Assembly (NCBI GenBank): GCA_028279515.1
Contig: JANQNQ010000009.1
Coordinates: 444,429-508,428 of the forward strand
Length of the DNA: 64,000 nt
Direction: 5' to 3'
Source of the DNA: Flavobacteriaceae bacterium
Lineage (GTDB): Bacteria > Bacteroidota > Bacteroidia > Flavobacteriales > Flavobacteriaceae
The notes below the pieces were generated by a model. The model was not told the DNA's origin, ran no database searches, and saw only the letters and a program-made list of their open reading frames with translations. Position 1 is the stretch's first letter. Every line of letters begins with the position of its first letter. The translations under genes were made by a program, and so were the position numbers. Below are positions 26,458 to 32,621 of the stretch, piece after piece.

Positions 26458-27918
26458 TTAGTTTTGGTTTGAGATTAATTCGGCTACCAGTTTTCCAGAG
26501 ATCAATGAAGGCGGAACCCCTGGCCCTGGAACTGTTAATTGTCCTGTAAAAAAGAGATTCTTTACTTTCTTACTCTTCAATTTAGGTCGTAAAAATGCAG
26601 TTTGTAAGAGCGTATTGGCCATTCCGTATGCATTTCCTTTATATGAATTATACTCTTTAATAAAGTCATTGACACAGAAGGACTCTTTAAAGATAATATT
26701 ATTTTTAACTACTTGATTGGTAAGGCGTTCAAATCTTTCGATGATGATATCGAAATATTGAGCCCTAACTGCTTCTGTATCTTCAATGCCCGGTGCTAGG
26801 GGAATTAAGAAGATGCCGGCTTCCATACCTTTTGGTGCTGCGCTGTCATCGGTTATTGATGGAAAGCTTGCATAGAACAAAGGTTCTTCTGGCCATCTTG
26901 GGTCATCATAGATAGCGTTGGCATGCTTATTAAAATCGACATCAAAGAACAATGTGTGATGCACCACGTTCTTGAGCTTCTTGTCAAAACCAACGTAGAA
27001 TAGTAGGGATGAGGGGGCAAACGTTTTCTTGTTCCAGTAACTTTCAGAGTAGGCTCTAAACTTTTCATCCAAAAGCGATTCTGAGTGGTGATAATCAGCG
27101 CCACTAAGAACAATATCTGCTCTTTCCTCTTTATTGTTGACCGTAATGCCTATGGCTTTCCTGTCTTCTACCAAAATTTTGGATACAGTTGCATTGGTAT
27201 GAATATTGACACCCAATTCAACGGCTAACTTCTCAATACCTTGGATCACACTATACATGCCATTCTCGGGATGCCAAGTGCCCAGTCCAAAATCGGCAAA
27301 ATTCATAAAGTTATAGAATGCTGGAGTATCAGAGGGTTTGGCTCCTAAGAACAAAACAGGAAACTCAAGGATCTGCGCAAGACGTGGGTTTTTAAATCCA
27401 GAGCGAACCTGCCGCTTAATCGTGCTCATAAACAATCCTAACTTTTTGATGGTCTGCGGAGTGATTAACTCTAAGGGAGAAACCCCAGGTCGATAAACAA
27501 GATCCTTGATAGCTACGTTATAGTTGTTTTCGGCAGACTTAATAAAGCTTCGCAATTTCTTGGAGCTTCCGGGCTCTTCCTTTTCAAAGGCTTCACATAT
27601 TTTTTCGAGCGAATCTCCTATCGAAATGAAATCTTGTTCACCAAAATATACGTTGTATGCGGGATCTAATTTTTGAAGCGAATAATATTCGCTAGGATGC
27701 TTTCCGAAGTCATTAAAAAAGCGTTCAAAAACGTCAGGCATCCAATACCAGGTTGGGCCAATGTCGAAAGTAAAACCTTCTTTTTTAAGTTGTCTGGCAC
27801 GTCCGCCTATTGTTTCATTCTTCTCGAAGATGTGAACGTTGTATCCAGATTTTGCGAGATAACAAGAAGCTGCTAATGCAGAAAATCCAGAACCTATGAT
27901 AATTGCTTTCTTTGACAT
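26458..27918 (-). CDS. crtI: Phytoene desaturase
   Basis: A 486-residue CrtI-type FAD enzyme that desaturates phytoene to lycopene. It begins with the dinucleotide fold AIIIGSGFSALAASCYLAKSGYNVHIFEKN and GGRARQL, and ends with the family signature LFFTGQLTVPGPGVPPSLISG. Length is normal. A -7 box (27926-27933) ends 7 bases before its ATG and is covered by an inverted repeat, so it can be transcribed from its own regulated promoter as well as from the upstream regulator gene. Confidence 0.96.
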   Translation of the reverse strand: MSKKAIIIGSGFSALAASCYLAKSGYNVHIFEKNETIGGRARQLKKEGFTFDIGPTWYWMPDVFERFFNDFGKHPSEYYSLQKLDPAYNVYFGEQDFISIGDSLEKICEAFEKEEPGSSKKLRSFIKSAENNYNVAIKDLVYRPGVSPLELITPQTIKKLGLFMSTIKRQVRSGFKNPRLAQILEFPVLFLGAKPSDTPAFYNFMNFADFGLGTWHPENGMYSVIQGIEKLAVELGVNIHTNATVSKILVEDRKAIGITVNNKEERADIVLSGADYHHSESLLDEKFRAYSESYWNKKTFAPSSLLFYVGFDKKLKNVVHHTLFFDVDFNKHANAIYDDPRWPEEPLFYASFPSITDDSAAPKGMEAGIFLIPLAPGIEDTEAVRAQYFDIIIERFERLTNQVVKNNIIFKESFCVNDFIKEYNSYKGNAYGMANTLLQTAFLRPKLKSKKVKNLFFTGQLTVPGPGVPPSLISGKLVAELISNQN

Positions 27919-27951
27919 TGTTTAACAAATATATATAAAAGTTAAACAAAA
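27919..27951 (-). promoter_or_regulatory. crtI promoter overlapped by bipartite operator
   Basis: Minus strand: TTTTGTTTAA, 15 bases, then GTTAAAC just before the ATG. The arms TGTTTAAC (27919-27926 on plus) and GTTAAACA (27941-27948) are perfect inverted repeats, and the -7 box TATATTTG lies between and partly under them (27926-27933). The layout fits repression. Confidence 0.6.
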
Positions 27952-27971
27952 TAACTAAAGAAGGCTAACTT

Positions 27972-28871
27972 TTATAGTTCTTTAACAAATGTTCTTATAT
28001 CCTGAAAGGTACGTACATTTTCGGGTAGATTGCTGAGCTCGAGGTGATTTACCTGCTGTCCGAGTATCCAAAGTTGGTTGTTTCCTTTAGGGTCTACACG
28101 CTCAGAAAATTTTTGAACATAGTTGTTGATCTTGTCCTTATTAGGTTCTACGGTGAAGTAGGAAACAAACGTAAGCCCATCATAAAATTTGATGAGATCC
28201 GATAAGCTTTCTATCGGAACTGTCTGACCGAGATAAATGGAATGATACCCATGTAGTACAATTTCGTAGTTCAAATACAACAGACCAATTTCATGAATCT
28301 CATTTTCGGGTAGGTACATGACAAAGGCTTTCGATTTGTTCGAAGGTTCGATCATTTGAAGCTTTTCTGTATTGATCAGTATCTTCTGTTTGATCAAATT
28401 CGTTATGAAATGCTCATGTGCAGGGCTAATAGTGTCGGTTTGCCACAGAAGTCCAAGTTCATTTAAAAGGGGAATGAACACTTCGTAAAAGATTTCTCTG
28501 AAAGAACGCTCTGACAATAAATTATTGTAGGTATTGTAGAACAAGGTTTGGTCAAAATTGATCATTGCCAATTTAAAGGCATTGATCGAGTGACTTTTAA
28601 CGCTGTTCTCAGAAACAATCTCGCGAACTAAAATAGGAATCTGTTCTTCTGGGATTTTAGCAATTTTCGAGATCTTATAACCATTGTTGTACAACAAGGT
28701 AATATTGAGCAGTTTTTGAAGATTGCTCAGGCTGTAATATCTAATGTTGGTGTCAGTACGATCTGGGGTGAGAAGACCGTATCTTTTTTCCCAAATCCTT
28801 ATAGTATGTGCCTTGATTCCAGAGAGATTTTCAAGGTCTTTGATGCTAAAGTTATTCTTTACACTATTCAT
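27972..28871 (-). CDS. MerR family regulator with CarH/LitR-type B12-binding domain
   Basis: A 299-residue protein. The MerR winged helix spans about 8-75 (FSIKDLENLSGIKAHTIRIWEKRYGLL). The helical light-sensing part contains the CarH signature W-x9-EH as Trp143 ... Glu153-His154. The cobalamin-binding motif, usually DxHxxG, is present as E-I-H-E-I-G (191-196), so His193 should be the lower cobalt ligand; SIYLGQTVP further supports a B12 fold. In Thermus CarH the base after the Trp is a His that binds cobalt after illumination; here it is Gln144. It likely represses carotenoid genes in the dark and releases them in light. It leads the crtIBZ operon. Confidence 0.85.
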   Translation of the reverse strand: MNSVKNNFSIKDLENLSGIKAHTIRIWEKRYGLLTPDRTDTNIRYYSLSNLQKLLNITLLYNNGYKISKIAKIPEEQIPILVREIVSENSVKSHSINAFKLAMINFDQTLFYNTYNNLLSERSFREIFYEVFIPLLNELGLLWQTDTISPAHEHFITNLIKQKILINTEKLQMIEPSNKSKAFVMYLPENEIHEIGLLYLNYEIVLHGYHSIYLGQTVPIESLSDLIKFYDGLTFVSYFTVEPNKDKINNYVQKFSERVDPKGNNQLWILGQQVNHLELSNLPENVRTFQDIRTFVKEL

Positions 28872-28875
28872 TACC

Positions 28876-28908
28876 GTTTAACTTTTCATAGCAACTCTTT
28901 AAACAAAA
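28876..28908 (-). promoter_or_regulatory. Bipartite operator upstream of the MerR/B12 regulator
   Basis: Minus strand: TTTTGTTTAA (28899-28908), 16 bases, GTTAAAC (28876-28882), ending four bases before the start codon. This is the arrangement seen upstream of crtI with one extra spacer base, which suggests autoregulation. Confidence 0.55.
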
Positions 28909-29011
28909 ATAGTGTTTTTTAGGTGAAACCCTAACAATTTGCGATTTATTAACAGTAATTATTTGAAATGATGCAAGCTCTGAGAGGCCTTCCGGCAGAA
29001 TCGTGGAAAAT

Positions 29012-29037
29012 AAAAAAGGTGGTTAAACAACCACCTT
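29012..29037 (-). terminator. Terminator after tRNA-Leu
   Basis: Minus-strand stem AAGGTGGTT/AACCACCTT with a 4-base loop, followed by a T-run. Confidence 0.85.
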
Positions 29038-29041
29038 ACTG

Positions 29042-29127
29042 TGCGCACGAGAAGACTCGAACTTCCACGGGATTTAACTCCCACTAGGCCCTCAACCTAG
29101 CGCGTCTACCAATTCCGCCACGTGCGC
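29042..29127 (-). tRNA. tRNA-Leu (anticodon GAG)
   Basis: An 86-base cloverleaf with acceptor GCGCACG pairing CGTGCGC, D-loop GGAATTGGTAGACGC, anticodon loop TTGAGGG flanked by CTAGG/CCTAG, a long variable arm as in class II tRNAs, and T-loop GTTCGAGTC. The anticodon GAG reads CUC and CUU. CCA is not encoded. Confidence 0.95.
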
Positions 29128-29148
29128 GAACGATAAAATCAAAAATAT

Positions 29149-29178
29149 AAAAAGTTGAGCAAACCACTCAACTTTTTT
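29149..29178 (-). terminator. Terminator between tRNA-Lys and tRNA-Leu
   Basis: AAAAAGTTGAG pairs with CTCAACTTTTT across a 7-base loop; symmetric, so it works in both directions. Confidence 0.8.
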
Positions 29179-29179
29179 G

Positions 29180-29252
29180 TGACTTGGCTGGGGCTCGAAC
29201 CCAGGACCCTCTCCTTAAAAGGGAGATGCTCTACCAACTGAGCTACCAAGTC
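29180..29252 (-). tRNA. tRNA-Lys (anticodon TTT), copy 1
   Basis: A 73-base cloverleaf: acceptor GACTTGG/CCAAGTC, D-loop AGCTCAGTTGGTAGAGC, anticodon loop CTTTTAA flanked by TCTCC/GGAGA, T-arm CCTGGGTTCGAGCCCCAG. Identical in sequence to the copy at 29407-29479. Confidence 0.96.
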
Positions 29253-29296
29253 TTTGGTGTTATGTGTGAAGTCGATCGATTGTCACGCAATGTGTC

Positions 29297-29422
29297 TTTT
29301 CAACTCACTTCGTGACTTGGCTGGGGCTTACTTCATCTTCGTTCAGTATAAACTTCTCACCCAGCTTGCTTTCGCAATAAAACCTGTCGGTTTTCAACTC
29401 ACTTCGTGACTTGGCTGGGGCT
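29297..29422. repeat. 32-base direct repeat containing a tRNA-Lys 3' fragment
   Basis: The same 32 bases occur at 29297-29328 and 29391-29422, 94 bases apart. The second copy runs into the functional tRNA-Lys; the first stops after 16 bases of the tRNA 3' end (29313-29328, acceptor strand plus part of the T arm) and then diverges. Confidence 0.85.
29313..29328 (-). pseudogene. Truncated tRNA-Lys 3' end
   Basis: Sixteen bases matching the discriminator, acceptor 3' strand and start of the T arm of tRNA-Lys, with no anticodon or D arm. It is debris of a tandem tRNA duplication. Confidence 0.7.
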
Positions 29423-29479
29423 CGAACCCAGGACCCTCTCCTTAAAAGGGAGATGCTCTACCAACTGAGCTACCAAGTC
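29407..29479 (-). tRNA. tRNA-Lys (anticodon TTT), copy 2
   Basis: A second 73-base tRNA-Lys identical to copy 1. It is nearest to the promoter box at 29504-29511, so it is the first gene of the minus-strand tRNA transcript. Confidence 0.96.
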
Positions 29480-29503
29480 TACCTGCATCCTTCAATGCGG
29501 GTG

Positions 29504-29511
29504 CAAATATA
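29504..29511 (-). promoter_or_regulatory. -7 box of the tRNA cluster
   Basis: Minus strand TATATTTG, 24 bases upstream of the mature tRNA-Lys 5' end. Confidence 0.55.
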
Positions 29512-29613
29512 ATATCATTAATTTATTTTTCAAGCGTATTTTCCTATAAATTTGTGTTTTTTTTGCACGGTTTTTGTAATCGGTTACAACTAAGTAATTT
29601 AATATAGATTTTT

Positions 29614-30129
29614 ATGGTGATCTTACTAGGATATATGGGAAGCGGAAAATCATCCGTGGGACGCGCATTGGCCCAACAGACGAACACTACGCACGTAGAC
29701 CTCGATGATTATATTGAAGAAAAAGAGGGGCGTAAGATCTCGGAGATCTTCGCAACCAAAGGTGAGATCTATTTTAGGAAACGAGAGCACGAGTGTCTCA
29801 AAGAACTTTTGGAAAAAAATCCAAATATTATACTTTCATTAGGAGGAGGAACCCCCTGCTATGCAGGCAACATGGACTTGATAGGCAAAACGCTGGACTA
29901 TGTATTTTACTTAAAAGCATCCATTCCTGAATTAGTAAGCCGTTTGGAAAAGGAAAAGGAGCACCGTCCAGTAATCAGTCATTTACCTTCGCAGGAAGCA
30001 CTTACTGAATTTATTGGAAAGCATTTGTTTGAGAGATCGCCCTTTTATTCACAGGCCAATCATACGATCGTTGTAGACGGAAAAAGTATTGAAGAGATTG
30101 TTGAAATGATTACAAGCAAGCTACGCTAA
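29614..30129 (+). CDS. aroK: Shikimate kinase
   Basis: A 171-residue P-loop kinase that phosphorylates shikimate on the way to chorismate. Walker A is LLGYMGSGKSSVGRAL at about 4-19; the shikimate-binding DLDDYIE, FRKREHE and LGGGTPC segments follow, and the lid Arg is in KEHRPVI. Length is normal. Its last 9 bases overlap the convergent phosphoribosyltransferase gene, an arrangement that prevents a terminator between them. Confidence 0.95.
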   Translation: MVILLGYMGSGKSSVGRALAQQTNTTHVDLDDYIEEKEGRKISEIFATKGEIYFRKREHECLKELLEKNPNIILSLGGGTPCYAGNMDLIGKTLDYVFYLKASIPELVSRLEKEKEHRPVISHLPSQEALTEFIGKHLFERSPFYSQANHTIVVDGKSIEEIVEMITSKLR

Positions 30130-30621
30130 ATAGGCTCTGTCTTCTTTCCCAAATTCAACCTGAACATGCTCATTGAGTGAGGTAGAAAGTGAGATTCCTT
30201 TATAGTCAGCTTTAACAGGAAAACGCTTGTGATTTCTGTTGACCAGCACAGCGGTTTTAAATTGCTTTAGCGGTACATCCAAAAAATGGCGTATCCCATA
30301 GATCAACGTACTCCCAGAATTAAGCACATCGTCAACCAACACGATCGATTTGTTGGCATAATCATCACTTTCAATAGAGGTGGTGACTTCATTTAACGGA
30401 TTCTTCTTATCTATTTTTACTTCGCAGAGTATAATATCTGCATCGCAGATTGCTGCTAGTTGATTTTTTATCTTCTTCGCAAAGGTGTAGCCATTACCAG
30501 CGATACCGGCGATGATGATCTCGGTTTCATTGACATTGCTTTCAAGTATCTGATAGGCAATTCTTCTGGTTTTATGCTGAATCTTTTCGTGTGATAAAAT
30601 TGTACTTACTGCTTTGCTCAT
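30121..30621 (-). CDS. Type I phosphoribosyltransferase family protein
   Basis: A 166-residue protein with the PRPP-binding loop SIVLVDDVLNSGSTLIYGIRH near residues 90-108 and an earlier PPi loop (IIAGIAGNGYTFAKKI). It resembles PyrR and hypoxanthine-type enzymes, but the base-specificity loop is not clear; a separate, clearer pyrR starts at 63550. Cytosolic nucleotide salvage is likely; the acceptor base is not known. Confidence 0.8.
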   Translation of the reverse strand: MSKAVSTILSHEKIQHKTRRIAYQILESNVNETEIIIAGIAGNGYTFAKKIKNQLAAICDADIILCEVKIDKKNPLNEVTTSIESDDYANKSIVLVDDVLNSGSTLIYGIRHFLDVPLKQFKTAVLVNRNHKRFPVKADYKGISLSTSLNEHVQVEFGKEDRAYLA

Positions 30622-30676
30622 GCGAAGTTTTTTTCAAAGATAAAAAAGAGTTCTTTGTATTGTAGACATTTTCAAG

Positions 30677-31072
30677 CTATTCGTCATTTTCTGTGGCTAT
30701 ATCCTCATCCGATTCCAAATAATCGTCGATGTCACGACGGTCCTTTTTGGTAGGGCGTCCAGTACCTTTTTTACGATAGTGATCCTTGGCATGTTTTAGC
30801 AAGTCAACATGAGCAAAGGCATCCTTAGGCGTTTTGTCAACCCGATAGATATCGACCAATTTGGCTCCAACGCGGTTTGGGGGAATGTCCAAAACCGTCA
30901 GTTGATAGTCAATCTGATTCTTACGTACTTGTATGTTATCTGTCGCATATACCTCTCTTGAAGGTTTCACGATTGCATCATTGATGCGCACATGACCTTT
31001 CTTGCAAGCCTCAGTCGCTTGATTTCTAGTCTTGTAATATCTAACACACCAGAGAAATTTGTCTATACGCAT
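30677..31072 (-). CDS. S4-domain RNA-binding protein (HslR-like)
   Basis: A 131-residue protein with the S4 alpha-L fold at the N-terminus: MRIDKFLWCVRYYKTRNQATEACKKGHVRINDAIVKPSREV, as in Hsp15 (HslR), which binds the stalled 50S subunit carrying a free nascent chain. The C-terminal third is basic then acidic (RKKGTGRPTKKDRRDIDDYLESDEDI). It follows the phosphoribosyltransferase in orientation with about 55 bases between, so they may share a transcript. Confidence 0.88.
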   Translation of the reverse strand: MRIDKFLWCVRYYKTRNQATEACKKGHVRINDAIVKPSREVYATDNIQVRKNQIDYQLTVLDIPPNRVGAKLVDIYRVDKTPKDAFAHVDLLKHAKDHYRKKGTGRPTKKDRRDIDDYLESDEDIATENDE

Positions 31073-31150
31073 ACCCCAAATGAAAAATCTACGTTAAAGG
31101 ATAAAGCAAAAATAGGAGAAAATTGTATCTTGCGCACTTAAATTAAAACA

Positions 31151-32071
31151 ATGATGAAAATATACCACAAGCTGGCGGTACTCTTGGTGTTAGTCGTTTT
31201 TTCTTCTTGTAAGAACGATGATGACGGACCCGATTCTATCCCTGTTAGAGATAGAGGAGAAGTGGCTCTTGAGGATGATGCCGAGTTGATCGAATTCCTT
31301 CAAACACATTATTACTTCTTTGACGAAGATGAGCAGCCTGATTTAGATGAGGATAACTACAATGAGATTCGATTTGGTCTTATTGAAGGTGCCAATGCAG
31401 GGAGAACGCCAATATATGATTTGAGCGAGTTGCGAACTAAGGTGGTAACCGATTCTGATGTAGATCACAACTTATATTATTTAATGTTGAACGAAGGTGC
31501 GGGTGATAGCTATACGTTCGCAGATTCAACATTGGTTACCTACGAAGGAAGATTGTTAGATGATTCAAGATTTGATCATGCAGACCTTCCTATTTGGTTT
31601 GATCTTACGGCTGTGGTTAGAGGGTTCAACCAAGCGTTGGTAGAGTTTAAGACAGCCGAGAGTTTTGTAGTAAATCCTGATGGAACTTCTGATTTCAACA
31701 ACTTTGGTGTTGGAGCGGTATTCATGCCTTCGGGTCTGGGATATTTCTCTTCAGTGCGACCCAATATTCCTGTATATTCACCACTGATTTTTACCTTTGG
31801 TGTTTACGAAGAAAACCAAACGGATCACGATGGTGATGGGATTCCTTCGTATTTAGAAGATCTCAATGACAATCAAAACCCGTTTGACGACGATACCGAT
31901 GGTGATATTTTTCCAAACTATGCTGATGCCGACGACGACAATGATGGCACACCAACCAGAGACGAAGTTGAGTTTGACAACGAAGGCAATTTGATCATGC
32001 CATTCCCTGATGGAGATGGTGACGGAACGCCTGATCACTTAGATGAGGATACGTCAGCAGATTCGAACTAA
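31151..32071 (+). CDS. FKBP-type lipoprotein with Asp-rich thrombospondin-3-like tail
   Basis: A 306-residue protein: lipobox FSSC at Cys20 of the sequence from the first ATG, an Asp-rich spacer (KNDDDGPDSIP), and an FKBP domain at about 95-220 (TLVTYEGRLLDDSRFD, FNQALVEFK, GVGAVFMPSGLGYFS, PLIFTFGVYE). The last 85 residues hold DHDGDGIPSYLEDLNDNQNP, DDDTDGDIFPN, DADDDNDGTPTRDE and DGDGDGTPDHLDED, calcium-binding type 3 repeats. It should be a calcium-stabilised isomerase at the cell surface or in the periplasm. A clear terminator follows. Confidence 0.88.
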   Translation: MMKIYHKLAVLLVLVVFSSCKNDDDGPDSIPVRDRGEVALEDDAELIEFLQTHYYFFDEDEQPDLDEDNYNEIRFGLIEGANAGRTPIYDLSELRTKVVTDSDVDHNLYYLMLNEGAGDSYTFADSTLVTYEGRLLDDSRFDHADLPIWFDLTAVVRGFNQALVEFKTAESFVVNPDGTSDFNNFGVGAVFMPSGLGYFSSVRPNIPVYSPLIFTFGVYEENQTDHDGDGIPSYLEDLNDNQNPFDDDTDGDIFPNYADADDDNDGTPTRDEVEFDNEGNLIMPFPDGDGDGTPDHLDEDTSADSN

Positions 32072-32098
32072 TTAGAAGATATTTCTATTGTAATATAC

Positions 32099-32126
32099 AA
32101 GGCGCTCTTAAAGGGCGCCTTTTTCT
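32099..32126 (+). terminator. Terminator after the FKBP lipoprotein
   Basis: AAGGCGC pairs with the complementary GGGCGCCTT side and is followed by TTTTCTTTTT. Confidence 0.85.
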
Positions 32127-32228
32127 TTTTTAAGGTGGAAGCCCCATCGCTCCTTTGTTTAAGGACTACTCATTAAGATACCCTTATCTTAAAATTAACT
32201 TCGTTTTACAGAAACCTTAGCAAATTCT

Positions 32229-32274
32229 TGTGAATCCCTTCACAACAAGTTGGGAGAGAATGCCCCTACATTTG
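32229..32274 (+). promoter_or_regulatory. CRP-like site with promoter, driving an orphan transcript
   Basis: TGTGAATCCCTTCACA (32229-32244) is a perfect palindrome of the TGTGA-N6-TCACA form. After 22 bases comes TACATTTG (32267-32274), an exact -7 box. Spacing is one base longer than at the two matched promoters near 21.4 and 22.4 kb, so this is a probable class II Crp/Fnr promoter. Confidence 0.55.
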
Positions 32275-32305
32275 TTTCAACGCTAATTCAAACAACTTAC
32301 TCTAT

Positions 32306-32359
32306 ATGAAAAAAATTACGCTCTCTTTCTTTTTACTTCCAAAGCAATTTACTGTCTAA
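32306..32359 (+). pseudogene. Very short frame resembling a truncated signal peptide
   Basis: Seventeen codons, MKKITLSFFLLPKQFTV, begin exactly like the signal peptides of secreted flavobacterial proteins, then stop. Best read as the stub of a deleted gene; a functional leader peptide is the alternative. Confidence 0.35.
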
Positions 32360-32453
32360 AGATATATGATCACTGTTTGCTCTTTATTGATGTAACGATT
32401 CAAACAGTGATATAAAGCACGTACAACTAAAGTTTCAGTTGGTTTGTTGGTTG

Positions 32454-32497
32454 AGGCCATTCTTTGATCTTCTTCAGTGATAAGGATGGCCTTTTTA
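32454..32497 (+). terminator. Terminator of the orphan transcript
   Basis: AGGCCAT (32454-32460) pairs with ATGGCCT (32486-32492) and is followed by TTTTTAT; an inner CTT/AAG extends the stem. Confidence 0.65.
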
Positions 32498-32533
32498 TAT
32501 GAACGGTAGCAGAATTCCTTCTACTTAATAAAA

Positions 32534-32564
32534 CAAAAAAAGCCGCTAAAAAGCGGCTTTTCTA
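32534..32564. terminator. Terminator of lpdA, symmetric
   Basis: AAAAAGCCGCT/AGCGGCTTTT stem on the minus-strand side downstream of lpdA. The same core stem recurs at 53234 and 60834. Confidence 0.85.
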
Positions 32565-32585
32565 TATTATTAGTGAATGGTCTGA

Positions 32586-32620
32586 AGATACCAGAACCCA
32601 GTACCCAATACCTAACACCT
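32586..32620. repeat. Heptamer array, five units (minus orientation GGTnnnn-like)
   Basis: In 7-base steps: agatacc, agaaccc, agtaccc, aatacct, aacacct; the reverse complement gives GGTATTG/GGTACTG-type units related to the AGTATTG/AGTACTG units at 17 and 34 kb. It ends one base before the lpdA stop codon. Confidence 0.6.
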
Positions 32621-32621
32621 G

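Larger units (their letters stand above)
32279..32497 (+). ncRNA. Candidate orphan transcript with two hairpins
   Basis: Between the promoter above and an intrinsic terminator there are about 220 bases without a normal gene. Contents: an 17-residue signal-peptide-like frame (32306-32359), an 11-bp perfect inverted repeat (32369-32379 with 32401-32411), and the terminator. It may be a small RNA, or a secreted-protein gene whose body was lost while its promoter, start and terminator remained. The rest of the 550-base gap (32126-32228 and 32498-32585) shows nothing beyond a second terminator. Confidence 0.4.
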
